Counted from the stretch's first letter, positions 11,009-20,740 are shown. The stretch is DNA of 40,336 bases from Candidatus Staskawiczbacteria bacterium (GCA_903845295.1 CAIMWV010000012.1:1-40336); one strand, 5' to 3'. Numbers and translations are program-made. The notes: generated by a model not told the origin, from the sequence alone.

Positions 11009-12598
11009 TTAAGGATAACAAGGAGTACTGCAATTCACGCATCCATTAGTATCTGGTGAATGATTACCAGGACAAGAATCTAATATACATTGTACCGCAG
11101 GACAGTTATAACCAACTTGCACTGTTGAACTTGTCTGCGCTGTCTGTCCGGCATTATCCATAACTGTGAACGTAACCGTGTATATTCCCGCCGACGAATA
11201 TGAATGAGTAAATGTGGAAGTTTGGATGAAAGCACTTTGAGCAGAGGCGGAGTATGAAATAGGAGCAATAATAGCATCTCCCCAGTTAACAGAATAGTTT
11301 AACGGCCCATTTTCAGGGTCAGATGCGTTTATTGTCCAAGTTCCAGTTTGGTTTACGCTAAGTATTGTTGGAGCAGTAACTCCGCTGATAACCGGCGGAA
11401 GATTGGTTGTTGGAAAGTCAATAATTTTAAAATATGAATCGCTTGAATCACAAATATCGGTGCCGGTTTGGCAGATTTGGACAATGTATGCACCGTCAGG
11501 AGCTGGAGTACTAAGATAATTGCTTAAAATTTTGCCTACGCCCCAAGAATAAGAATAACCGCTTACGCTCGTAGCAATTGTATATGGAGCTTGAATGCTA
11601 CATGCTGCACAAGCTGCTCCTGCAACACAGGGCGGACAATATGGACGAGGTTGAGTTAATTTTATGTCATAAAATCTTGCAACCTGAGCACAATATGCGT
11701 CGGGCGGGCATTCTGGGATGGGTATATTATCTTGCCATTTTATTTTCTGGATGGTTCCTTTCTGCCAAGTCTCTCCTCCATTCGGCGAAAGAACATTTAT
11801 AGACGATTGGATCGGGCACTGTTGAGCCAGGGCTGGACAAGCAATGTTTACATTTGGCGCTGATAATCCGCAATTATTGGAGTCTGTAATAACATACGAC
11901 TGCCAACCGTTTTTGCACGGTCCCCAACTGCACGTCCAGTTCGGTGTGCAATTTCCTCTCGCCAAATTAAACGCATTTAAACAATCCTGCTGGTTACCAA
12001 AGGTTTGCAAACCATAATACATATAGGTACCACAAAATTGTTTCGGAGTCTGGCAACTATTACTGCTTGTATTGTCAAACCAATACAAATTAGAACATGC
12101 CGGCGTTGTCCCACATCTATACAGCGCATTTAATTTTGCCCTTGTGATAGGACCAACTGTACCGGTTTGCATAATTCCATATTTTCCTTGAAATTGAACG
12201 ACCGCAGCGGCTGTATTTTCTCCAAAAGTATCTGGCTGACCCATACCCTCGTGATCATAAGAAAGAGATGGCGCAATGATAGGATTATCTTTACCCAACG
12301 CAGTCCATAAATCATCCACTTCCGAACCTGTAGATCCGGCTACTAAATAATTATTAAAAGTATGGCACCAAGCTTGTGTTGTGCCTTGCTGAGACTGCAG
12401 GTTTTTTATCTGTGCCATAAGCTGGGTGATCAAATCCTGCAAACAAGAAATCCTTTCATCGGTAGTATAATTCGTGCCACCTACCACTGATAAACAATCA
12501 GCCGCTGTTGTGGCCTTGGCGGCATGCACATTTGCAACGCCACAACACAAAATCGCTGTTGCTAAAACAGCCGTAATTAATAGTGATTTAATTTTCAT
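11009..12598 (-). CDS. Secreted surface protein with peptidoglycan-binding-like domain
   Basis: Signal peptide [28 protein letters not shown]_binding_1-like segment; [11 protein letters not shown]-like domain; Cys-rich modules. Confidence 0.85.
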   Translation of the reverse strand: MKIKSLLITAVLATAILCCGVANVHAAKATTAADCLSVVGGTNYTTDERISCLQDLITQLMAQIKNLQSQQGTTQAWCHTFNNYLVAGSTGSEVDDLWTALGKDNPIIAPSLSYDHEGMGQPDTFGENTAAAVVQFQGKYGIMQTGTVGPITRAKLNALYRCGTTPACSNLYWFDNTSSNSCQTPKQFCGTYMYYGLQTFGNQQDCLNAFNLARGNCTPNWTCSWGPCKNGWQSYVITDSNNCGLSAPNVNIACPALAQQCPIQSSINVLSPNGGETWQKGTIQKIKWQDNIPIPECPPDAYCAQVARFYDIKLTQPRPYCPPCVAGAACAACSIQAPYTIATSVSGYSYSWGVGKILSNYLSTPAPDGAYIVQICQTGTDICDSSDSYFKIIDFPTTNLPPVISGVTAPTILSVNQTGTWTINASDPENGPLNYSVNWGDAIIAPISYSASAQSAFIQTSTFTHSYSSAGIYTVTFTVMDNAGQTAQTSSTVQVGYNCPAVQCILDSCPGNHSPDTNGCVNCSTPCYP

Positions 12599-12730
12599 GA
12601 AAAATTTGTTTAATAAAACATATCAAAAATTTTATTGAGTAAATAAAATTTTTGCTACCATATTATTAAAAATTTTAAATTATTACTTAATAATAGTCTG
12701 AAGGCAAAAATAGTCAATGATTAATACAAA

Positions 12731-12757
12731 AGCAGACGGGGCATTGCCCCGCCTGCT
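12731..12757 (-). terminator. Terminator 3' of the 12778-15438 gene
   Basis: agcagacggggc-att-gccccgcctgct. Confidence 0.75.
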
Positions 12758-12777
12758 TAAAATAATATTTGCAAAAA

Positions 12778-15438
12778 CTATTTATTCAACATCGCCTGTA
12801 TTTCTGCTTGTATTTTTGCAATGGCAGCAGAAATCGATGCCAAGCTGTTCTGCGAAGCATTTAAACCCACTGTTGGCGCAATAATGCTGAAATAATTATC
12901 GCTGTCATCATAAATAGTCGGACTGTCTGTCGTATTCGAATCAAGAACTTTAATTTTATATTGGCCAGTTGACAAATTTGTCGGTATTGTCCAAGAATAA
13001 GAGCCGGAACCCAAAAGAATAGTAGAATTACTGCTCTCCCACGGAAACTGAGCCCTTGGATTATCATTAACCCCTCTCAGCTCGATGTAAACTTGATCAG
13101 AACTTGGTAGGCCAGACGATATCCACGTAATATTATGTGTTGATCCCTGCGCCCATTGTTCGCCTCCATTAGGCGAGGTGACGGTAATGGTGGGTTGGCC
13201 TGTTGTCGGCGCAACAATACTGAAACAATTATTGCTTTCACCTAAAATTTCTTTGGAGCTCGAATAGCTATAATTGTTATCAACAACTTCTATTTTTTGG
13301 CATGCATAACCGGAATAAGACGGGCATGAATATTGATTGCAAAGAGGTTGCGTCGGAACAGTCCAAGAATAATAACTGCTCGAAGCATCGAGGTTAGTAG
13401 CTATGCTGTTTACTTCAAATTGAGTCATGCCCGATCTTTGACTAAGGAGCCAAATTTTCACCTTGTCTAATCCCGTAGCGTTCCAAGTTATATTATGAGT
13501 ACTTCCTGCCTGCCATTGCTCTCCTCCGTTTGGTGAATTAACGGTGATTGACGGCTGGGTGGAAGTTGAGGCTGTTATCTGAAATGCATTACTGGTGGCC
13601 GATGCAAGTATATTGGCGTTTGTATCGGTGTAATCAAGTTCCAAATAATATGTTCCTGGTGTAATCGGCGAGCCGCCAATAGAGGCAACATCTGATGGAA
13701 TTGTGAAAGTAAATGTTGGGTAGGATAAACTCGACACTCTAAAATAAATTGGGATATAACTAACTGGCGCGTTACTATTATTACCTAATAACTGTGCTGT
13801 TGTTTGTTTAAGATATGCGAAGTAAAGATTGTTTGCTCCCGTAAAATTACCTGCTCTATTCCAGTTAAATTGTGCGTTATTGATTCCGGCCACATACGAA
13901 CTCAAAACCGAAGTTACAGATGTGATTGTCGGCTGGGTGGAAGGTGACGTAACTGTGAGCGTAATCGGAATTGTTATAGGTGAATTGCTAAAGTTACCGC
14001 TGAAAATTAAATTAGTAGTATATGTGCCTGGACCACTAACCTTAGTAGCATCTACTGATGCTCCTACCCCCATCACCCCTTGAGCCGCCAAAAACATCAT
14101 TTGTGTATTATAGGCTGTGTTAAGCCATGCCGGTTGGTTAGGAACGCTTATTGTTAAATTAACTGACGAAGAGGATGCATTAGTAAGGTGCAAACCATAA
14201 GGTTGCGGGTTTGAAGATCCTTGCACTACGTTAAAGTTAACAAAAGAATCCGAAGGAATAAGTGTGACTGACGGCTGGGTGGAAGTTGAACAAGATTGAC
14301 CTGTTGTTATGCTATATCCTGAAGTTGAATCACAACCTGGAGGCGCTGAACAAGGCTGGCCTGTTGTTGAGCTATATCCTGAAGTCGAAGTACAACCTGG
14401 GGGTAAAGTAGTCGACGCAACAATGCTAAAAGCAGAATCGCTGCGATCATATGCTCCTGTCTTGCCATCGTCTGAAATCTGAATCTTAAGGTGAGACATA
14501 TCACTTGAACCAGTGCTAGTGACAATCTCTTTAGCAACCCACGGATAAATTGTCCAAGAGTAACTGCCAGCGCTTGCCTGGATATAAGTATACAACGAAG
14601 GATCGTTACTGCCGTTACTGTTTAATAAAACCCCTTTTGATAAAATATTTCCATTAGCATCTAAAGGCAAAAGATAAATGCTTACAGTGGAATCATTTGG
14701 CAAATTAGCAGACGACCAAGTAATAGTGTGATTTGTTCCTGTTTGCCAAGTCTCCCCTCCATTCGGCGAAGTGACGGTAATTGAGGGCTGGGTGGAAGGA
14801 GTGCATTTCTGTTGCATATTAGGACAAGCAATGGTAGCGCTTGATGCAGACAACCCGCAGTTATTGGAATCAACAGGCATTTCCTGTTGGCCGCCGTTTA
14901 TACACGGTCCCCAACCGCACGTCCAGCTCGGAGTACATATGGTTGGAGTTGTAGTTGTGCCACTTGCGCAAGATTGACCCGTTAAAGGGCTAAATCCTGA
15001 AGCCGATGTGCAACCTGCGGGCAAAGTGCCAGTCGTTGTACATCCATACAGTGCATTTAATTTTGCTCTGGTTCTAGGACCGACTGTACCGGTTTGTCTG
15101 ATATTGTATTTTCCCTGAAATTGGACTACTGCAGCGGCAGTAGAATCTCCGAAAGCCATTTGGCCATCGCCGCCATAATCAATATTTTCTTTAGTTAGGG
15201 CTGTATGAAGCGCGCTTACCTCGTCACCGGTAGCGCCAACGAATAGATAATCTGTGAATGTATGGCACCAAGCTTGCGTTGTGCCTTGCTGTGATTGAAG
15301 TGCTTGCAACTGCGCCATAAGCTGGGCAATCTGCGCCTGAAGTTGGGCAATTGTCGGTGTTTGGGCGCTGACTGCAGCCCCACAACACAAAATAGCTGTT
15401 GTTAAAACAGCCGTAACTACGAGAGACTTAATTTTCAT
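12778..15438 (-). CDS. Secreted modular surface protein with peptidoglycan-binding-like domain and three SPNGGE(T/Q)W repeats
   Basis: Signal peptide [51 protein letters not shown]; repeats [36 protein letters not shown]. Confidence 0.88.
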   Translation of the reverse strand: MKIKSLVVTAVLTTAILCCGAAVSAQTPTIAQLQAQIAQLMAQLQALQSQQGTTQAWCHTFTDYLFVGATGDEVSALHTALTKENIDYGGDGQMAFGDSTAAAVVQFQGKYNIRQTGTVGPRTRAKLNALYGCTTTGTLPAGCTSASGFSPLTGQSCASGTTTTPTICTPSWTCGWGPCINGGQQEMPVDSNNCGLSASSATIACPNMQQKCTPSTQPSITVTSPNGGETWQTGTNHTITWSSANLPNDSTVSIYLLPLDANGNILSKGVLLNSNGSNDPSLYTYIQASAGSYSWTIYPWVAKEIVTSTGSSDMSHLKIQISDDGKTGAYDRSDSAFSIVASTTLPPGCTSTSGYSSTTGQPCSAPPGCDSTSGYSITTGQSCSTSTQPSVTLIPSDSFVNFNVVQGSSNPQPYGLHLTNASSSSVNLTISVPNQPAWLNTAYNTQMMFLAAQGVMGVGASVDATKVSGPGTYTTNLIFSGNFSNSPITIPITLTVTSPSTQPTITSVTSVLSSYVAGINNAQFNWNRAGNFTGANNLYFAYLKQTTAQLLGNNSNAPVSYIPIYFRVSSLSYPTFTFTIPSDVASIGGSPITPGTYYLELDYTDTNANILASATSNAFQITASTSTQPSITVNSPNGGEQWQAGSTHNITWNATGLDKVKIWLLSQRSGMTQFEVNSIATNLDASSSYYSWTVPTQPLCNQYSCPSYSGYACQKIEVVDNNYSYSSSKEILGESNNCFSIVAPTTGQPTITVTSPNGGEQWAQGSTHNITWISSGLPSSDQVYIELRGVNDNPRAQFPWESSNSTILLGSGSYSWTIPTNLSTGQYKIKVLDSNTTDSPTIYDDSDNYFSIIAPTVGLNASQNSLASISAAIAKIQAEIQAMLNK

Positions 15439-15632
15439 GAAAAATTTGTTTAATAAAACATAGCAAAAATTTTATAGAATAAAATTTTTGATACTACATT
15501 ATTAAAAATTTTAAATATTAATTAATAATACCCCCGAAGAGAGAATAGTCAATGGTTTATTCTCGTATTCATTAATCCATTGAAAAACAGCTGTTTTATG
15601 TTAAATTAAATATAGGAATTAATGATGTAATT

Positions 15633-16946
15633 ATGAAAAATTTTAAGCTGATAAAAAATAAAAATTTTGGCGAACTCCCGAAAACAAGCGGAGTTTATTC
15701 GTTTTATGGAAAAAACGAGCTCTTATATATAGGTAAGGCTATAAACATACAAAACCGGGTTAAAAACCACTTTAACCAGCCAAGCTACAGAGACGACCTG
15801 TTTATAGATAAAGTTGATAAAATCGGATTTTTCGAAACCGGCTCGGAAATTGAGGCATTGGTTTTTGAGGCTAATTTAATCAAAAAATACCAGCCGAAAT
15901 TTAATGTAGTTTGGAGAGACGACAAAAATTACTTTTATGTTGCAATATCTCAAAACGAACAAAAAATACCTTACATATTTATCACCCATCAGAAAAACTA
16001 CGAAAAAACAAAATATGTCGGCCCATTTGTTGAAGGAACGGCACTAAAAAAAACTTTAAGATTTTTAAGGAGGGCGTTCCCCTATTACACCGTTAAAAAA
16101 CATCCGAAGACAAAATGCACATACTGCCATCTGAGCCTATGCCCTGGACCGGATCCTGATAAAAATTTGTACAAAAAAAATATAAATAACCTGGTTGCCA
16201 TTTTAGAGGGGAAAAAACAAAAAGTTTTGCGGGATTTGAAAAAAGACATGAAAAAATATTCCCAAAACCGGGATTTTGAAAATGCCGCAAAGGCCAGAGA
16301 TCAGATTCTTTCTTTGGAAAAAATAATTTCCCATGCCCATATTTTTGAGGCGAACAAAACACAGCAGGCCTGGCCAAAAACCGAGGGGTTTCTGCAAACA
16401 ATAATGGGAGTGAATAAAAAAATCAGCAGAATTGAAGGTTACGACATTTCTAACATACAAGGGAACCAGGCCGTAGCCTCAATGGTAGTTTTTATTGACG
16501 GCACAGCTGACAAAAACCAATACCGGAAATTTAAAATAAAAACAATTGAAGGCCCGAACGATACTGCCATGATAAAAGAAGCTTTATCCAGAAGAATAAC
16601 GCATAATGAATGGCCGATGCCAGACTTAATTTTTATTGATGGCGGAAAGGGGCAGCTTAACGCCGCTTTAGCAATAATTCACCCCCACACCAAACGAGGC
16701 GATGGGGCTGGTAAAAAAATAAATCGTAGCGAATCTCGTTCTGGTGTGGGGGTAAAGGAAATTCCTGTCTGCGCTCTGGCAAAAAAGAACAATGAATTAT
16801 TTATAAAAGGAAATAAAGACCCGGTTTTATTAAAAACCCTGCCCCGCGAAATTTTTAACTTAATTTTACAAATCCGCGATGAAAGCCACAGGTTTGCCAT
16901 AACCTACCATAAAAAATTAAGGAAAAAGCACCTCTTGACAGAATAG
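15633..16946 (+). CDS. uvrC: UvrC-like excinuclease subunit, short form
   Basis: GIY-YIG N-terminus (SGVYSFYGKNELLYIGKAINIQNRVKNHF), UVR motif, RNase H-like EGYDISNIQGNQAVASMVVF...IDGGKGQLNAAL. Confidence 0.92.
   Translation: MKNFKLIKNKNFGELPKTSGVYSFYGKNELLYIGKAINIQNRVKNHFNQPSYRDDLFIDKVDKIGFFETGSEIEALVFEANLIKKYQPKFNVVWRDDKNYFYVAISQNEQKIPYIFITHQKNYEKTKYVGPFVEGTALKKTLRFLRRAFPYYTVKKHPKTKCTYCHLSLCPGPDPDKNLYKKNINNLVAILEGKKQKVLRDLKKDMKKYSQNRDFENAAKARDQILSLEKIISHAHIFEANKTQQAWPKTEGFLQTIMGVNKKISRIEGYDISNIQGNQAVASMVVFIDGTADKNQYRKFKIKTIEGPNDTAMIKEALSRRITHNEWPMPDLIFIDGGKGQLNAALAIIHPHTKRGDGAGKKINRSESRSGVGVKEIPVCALAKKNNELFIKGNKDPVLLKTLPREIFNLILQIRDESHRFAITYHKKLRKKHLLTE
16681..16753. repeat. Palindromic insertion inside uvrC
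   Basis: acccccacaccaaacgag ... ctcgttctggtgtgggggt (18/19-bp arms, one indel), in frame. Confidence 0.85.
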
Positions 16947-16963
16947 AATATTTTATGTAATAT
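16935..16963 (+). promoter_or_regulatory. Promoter overlapping the uvrC 3' end
   Basis: TTGACA-17 nt-TAATAT. Confidence 0.75.
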
Positions 16964-17004
16964 GACGATAGCACAAACTAAACAACCGAGAAAGGAGCGT
17001 ACAA

Positions 17005-17172
17005 ATGAGAGCTATAGTGATTTTTGTGGCGGCTTTACTGGGCATCTTCGGAGTGATAATTGTCGGCGAAATGCTCCGGTCTTACGGATATCCAGGGTGG
17101 GCCAACATCGTCTCCATTTTGGGGCTGGGGCTTATCACGATATTTGTGATTAAAGCCTCGGAAAAAAAGTAA
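17005..17172 (+). CDS. Small (55 aa) two-TM membrane protein
   Basis: MRAIVIFVAALLGIFGVIIVGEMLRSYGYPGWANIVSILGLGLITIFVIKASEKK; gaaaggagcg SD; own promoter and terminator. In a different frame from the provided ORF 16962-17153. Confidence 0.75.
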   Translation: MRAIVIFVAALLGIFGVIIVGEMLRSYGYPGWANIVSILGLGLITIFVIKASEKK

Positions 17173-17204
17173 AGGGAGAAAACAATGAGTCTGTCTTCCT
17201 CATG

Positions 17205-17238
17205 TAGCGCCAGTTCTTTCAGGGCGCTATTTTTTTAT
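17205..17238 (+). terminator. Rho-independent terminator
   Basis: tagcgcc-agttctttcag-ggcgcta-ttttttt. Confidence 0.88.
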
Positions 17239-17253
17239 ATAAAGCTTAGTATC

Positions 17254-17282
17254 TTGACATATATCAATAAAAATGCTATCAT
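17254..17282 (+). promoter_or_regulatory. Promoter of candidate ncRNA/leader
   Basis: TTGACA-17 nt-TATCAT. Confidence 0.75.
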
Positions 17283-17288
17283 ATAGAT

Positions 17289-17569
17289 TATAGTTCTTTT
17301 TAACATATATTGGTTGCAATTTTGAGGCGCTTCATCACGGTATCGATAGATCAGACCTACTGTCTAATAAGATTCGTTACGGAATTTACATATTTTTAAG
17401 CGAGAATTTGGAAAAATGAGGAGGTTTACCCTTGCGGTAAGCCGACGAATTTTTACAAATTTGTAGCAAAAATATGTAAATTGCAGTAGAAGTTTTATTA
17501 GACAGCAGGGCTATAATTCTGTACTACCCTATTTTATGAAATATTGAAGGCTTCAAAACTGCAACCAAT
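17289..17569 (+). ncRNA. Candidate long rod-like structured RNA (stand-alone ncRNA or leader RNA)
   Basis: Nested pairings: 17309-17328/17549-17569 (about 20 bp), 17360-17370/17495-17505 (11 bp), 17383-17397/17468-17482 (15 bp perfect), 17405-17417/17449-17461, 17423-17430/17436-17443. Confidence 0.65.
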
Positions 17570-17607
17570 GTGATGGTTTGCGGGGACAAAAACAGGAGGG
17601 AACTGCC

Positions 17608-17826
17608 GTGGACGAGAACCAGAAAGGAATGCTACTCTTTGCTTTGATCATGCTTGGCATGCCAACGCTGGGGGTAGTTTCGTACTTGCTGTCAACGTGG
17701 TGGCTCAACCGGCGGGACAAACGACCGAAGCAGAAAAATCCTTCTGCCGCAGAGATTCGTGCCAACGCCGAAATCCTGGCCGCGGACGCCTTTGCCCGCG
17801 CGACCACCAACGAACCGCTCCCCTAA
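17608..17826 (+). CDS. Small membrane protein (72 aa), GTG start
   Basis: aggaggg SD 7 nt upstream of GTG; one TM segment MLLFALIMLGMPTLGVVSYLLSTWWL. Confidence 0.7.
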   Translation: MDENQKGMLLFALIMLGMPTLGVVSYLLSTWWLNRRDKRPKQKNPSAAEIRANAEILAADAFARATTNEPLP

Positions 17827-17853
17827 CGAGAGCCACGCAACCAAGTTTCAAAG

Positions 17854-17884
17854 GGCGCCAGCATCTTGTTGGCGCCTGTTGTTT
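17854..17884 (+). terminator. Rho-independent terminator
   Basis: ggcgcca-gcatcttgt-tggcgcc-tgttgtttt. Confidence 0.8.
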
Positions 17885-17939
17885 TACGGAAACTTCTACG
17901 GGGTTGAATTTGTATAGAAATCTGCTATACTATATAAAG

Positions 17940-18329
17940 ATGAATAAATTACTCTCTCAAATTATCGCGGCTATATTAGGTTTATGGCTGGCGACATTGT
18001 TTGTGCGTGGAGTGGTAATCAGGACATATCCCTCATCAAACTTTTTTGGTTTTAGTTTAAAATACCAATGGGAGATTATCGTAATTTTAGGAATTGTTCT
18101 GGGCCTGTTGAATTATTTTCTGAAGCCGGTTCTGAAAGGGTTATCTATGCCATTGGAATTAATCTCGCTTGGACTTTTCACGATAGTTATAAACATGGCT
18201 TTGTTATGGCTTTTAGATTTAATGTTTGACGAGCTTTCAGTCCCATTCTTCCTGCCCCTCTTATACACAACACTGATTATTTGTGGATTGAATCTTGTCA
18301 TCAGATTCTTTTTCGTAAAAAAATATTAA
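17940..18329 (+). CDS. Phage holin family (Phage_holin_4_2 / YvlD-like) membrane protein
   Basis: 130 aa, multiple TMs, NYFLKPVLKGLSMPLELISLGLFTIVINMALLWLLDLM; near-leaderless, -10 TATACT ends about 9 nt upstream. Confidence 0.8.
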   Translation: MNKLLSQIIAAILGLWLATLFVRGVVIRTYPSSNFFGFSLKYQWEIIVILGIVLGLLNYFLKPVLKGLSMPLELISLGLFTIVINMALLWLLDLMFDELSVPFFLPLLYTTLIICGLNLVIRFFFVKKY

Positions 18330-18330
18330 G

Positions 18331-18500
18331 AAGCGAGCGAATAAATGAGTTCAGCGTAAATTAAGGGTAAAGGCATCGTCGCAAATTAGGTTAGTGTATA
18401 AGATATATCCAACCAAATTTGCGACGCAAACATCATTTGCTCCGCAAATGATGCCCGTAATTTCCGAAGCAATCTTGTTCGCCTCGCTCACAAGACCGTG
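18331..18500 (+). mobile_element. Palindrome-rich element, copy B1, ending in the secG GTG start
   Basis: Shares ttcagcgtaaat and ttccgaagcaatctt-ttcgc...tcgctcaca-gaccgtga with 23057-23202; imperfect inverted arms; internal hairpins. Confidence 0.7.
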
Positions 18501-18716
18501 AATACAATTTTATATTATACTCAACTCGCAGTATCTGTAATTTTAATTGTGCTTATCGCAATCCAGCAAAGAGGCGCAGCCCTGGGTGCCGGATTCGGCG
18601 GCGGTGGAGAAATTTATTCCACCAAGCGCGGAGCGCAAAAGAAAATATATTACGCCACAATCGCAGTAACGACCATTTTCCTTGTTTTGGGCGTATTAAA
18701 TATATTGATACCGTAA
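18498..18716 (+). CDS. secG: Preprotein translocase subunit SecG
   Basis: MNTILYYTQLAVSVILIVLIAIQQRGAALGAGFGGGGEIYSTKRGAQKKIYYATI. Confidence 0.92.
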   Translation: MNTILYYTQLAVSVILIVLIAIQQRGAALGAGFGGGGEIYSTKRGAQKKIYYATIAVTTIFLVLGVLNILIP

Positions 18717-18732
18717 ACCTATCACTCAACAA

Positions 18733-20730
18733 ATGGCAAAGTTTCCTAAATTCTCTCAGTGGAAACAACTTTTTAAAGTATTAAAAAAAACTGAAAGAAT
18801 ATTTTTTTTAGTTCTTATTGTTTTGGCTGTTTTGAGTGCAACATACCTTGCAATTGATTTTTATATAAACAATACAAAATTGACTCCTGCTTACAGCGGA
18901 ACATATACAGAGGGGGTTGTCGGCCAGCCAAGATTTATAAATCCTATTTACGGAGAAACAAATGATGTTGACAGAACGTTGATTGACCTAATTTATTCCG
19001 GCCTGATGACTTACGACAAAGACGGAAAAATAGTGAACGATCTGACAAAAAACTATCAGATTTCAGGCGACGGTAAAACTTACACATTTCAATTGAAAGA
19101 TAATCTCTATTGGCAGGACGGAATACCGCTGACAGCCGATGATGTTATTTACACAATAAAAACAATTCAAAACTCAGATTATAAAAGTCCCTTAAGGGCG
19201 AATTGGATAGATGTCGAAATAAAAAAACTGTCTGACAAATCATTCACTCTGTCTCTTAACGCGCCCTATAACTCTTTTTTGGAAAACTGCACATTAAAAA
19301 TAATCCCCCAGCACATCTGGAAAAATATTTTGCCGGAAAGTTTTGCCTTATCTCCTTATAATCTCCAGCCAATCGGATCGGGCCCCTACACTCTTTCCAA
19401 TATGCAGGAAACCAATAATAGTTTTATAAAAAGCCTCATGCTGGCGGTCAACCATAAATATTACGGCAAATTGCCTTATATATCCGAAATTTATTTCAAA
19501 TTTTTCGGCAACAAAGACGACCTGATAAATGCTGCCAACCAAAAAACAATCGATGGATTCGATATCTCGGCATTACAGGACAATGAAGCCTCGGTAGAAA
19601 AGCAGGTGCGACAAGGTTGGACTACAAACGAAAAATTTGAAGTTTATTCTTTTTCCCTCCCAAGATATTTTGCCGTATTTTTCAACACCGACTCATCTAA
19701 AATTTTATCTGATACCGGTATAACGCAGGCTCTCAATTATTCAGTCAACAAGCAGGAGCTTTTATCTAAGATAGAAGATTCCTTCAAAGAAAAAATTTCT
19801 GTTGTCAATTCTCCGGTTCTGCCTGACTATTTTAACTATTCAGCCCCCACGGTAAGCTACAATTTTAATGTAGACCAAGCAAACAAACTTTTAGATAAAT
19901 CGGGATTTGTGGACTCAGGCAACGGGACCCGGGCGAAAGCAAACAACAAGAAGCCCGCCTTTCAATTTAAAAATTACCTGTCTATAGGATCAAAAGGAAA
20001 CGATGTTGTAGAACTCCAAGGATGTTTATCCAGATTAGACAACAGTTTTAAAACTCTTTTAGAGGGAGAGGCCAGCGGAAAATACGGGACAGGGACCGGT
20101 GATGCAGTTACTGCGTTCCAAAAGAAATATTTGCCTGATGTGCCAAGCACCGGCGAGGTTGGATCAGGTACCAGAAAAGAACTTAATGCATTGTGCCTCG
20201 CCCCACAAAATACTTCTGTACCACTGCAGTTCACTTTAACTACGATAAACCAGCCCCAATTGGTCCAAACAGCCAATCTTTTGAAAGATTATTGGCAGAA
20301 AGTCGGAGCGTCAGTCCAAATAAAAACAGTAGAACTTTCAGAGTTGAAAGATATTATTAAGAACAGAGATTATGATGCCCTGCTTTACGGCGAGGCCTTT
20401 GGAAGCTTGCCGGATTTATATCCATTTTGGTATTCTGAACAAATAAATGACCCGGGATTAAATCTTTCAGAATATCAGAACAAAAAAGCTGACCAGTTAC
20501 TGAAAGACGCCAGAGAATCTTTAGACGACCCTACCAAGTCTCAAAAATATGAAAGTTTGCAAGACATAATACTTACAGACGCCCCTGCCCTATTTTTGTA
20601 TAATCCTGATTATCTCTATTGGGTTTCTGAAAAAGTAAATGGGATCGACACAACAAAAATAGTTGATCCGGCAAAAAGATTCGAAAATATTCAAAATTGG
20701 TATGTCCAAACCCACAGAGTTTGGAAGTAA
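18733..20730 (+). CDS. ABC transporter substrate-binding protein (family 5, OppA-like) with embedded peptidoglycan-binding-like domain
   Basis: SBP_bac_5-like body; internal FKNYLSIGSKGNDVVELQGCLSRL...GTGDAVTAFQKKYLPDVPSTGEVGSGTRKELNALC. Confidence 0.9.
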   Translation: MAKFPKFSQWKQLFKVLKKTERIFFLVLIVLAVLSATYLAIDFYINNTKLTPAYSGTYTEGVVGQPRFINPIYGETNDVDRTLIDLIYSGLMTYDKDGKIVNDLTKNYQISGDGKTYTFQLKDNLYWQDGIPLTADDVIYTIKTIQNSDYKSPLRANWIDVEIKKLSDKSFTLSLNAPYNSFLENCTLKIIPQHIWKNILPESFALSPYNLQPIGSGPYTLSNMQETNNSFIKSLMLAVNHKYYGKLPYISEIYFKFFGNKDDLINAANQKTIDGFDISALQDNEASVEKQVRQGWTTNEKFEVYSFSLPRYFAVFFNTDSSKILSDTGITQALNYSVNKQELLSKIEDSFKEKISVVNSPVLPDYFNYSAPTVSYNFNVDQANKLLDKSGFVDSGNGTRAKANNKKPAFQFKNYLSIGSKGNDVVELQGCLSRLDNSFKTLLEGEASGKYGTGTGDAVTAFQKKYLPDVPSTGEVGSGTRKELNALCLAPQNTSVPLQFTLTTINQPQLVQTANLLKDYWQKVGASVQIKTVELSELKDIIKNRDYDALLYGEAFGSLPDLYPFWYSEQINDPGLNLSEYQNKKADQLLKDARESLDDPTKSQKYESLQDIILTDAPALFLYNPDYLYWVSEKVNGIDTTKIVDPAKRFENIQNWYVQTHRVWK

Positions 20731-20740
20731 CAATTTTATA

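Noticed and set aside
17309-17569. Assignment of the rod-like RNA as RNase P RNA, SRP RNA or tmRNA
   Set aside because: Lacks the hallmark motifs of those RNAs (for example GAGGAAAGUCC, SRP apical GGAA/GGAAGCA features, tRNA-like ends).
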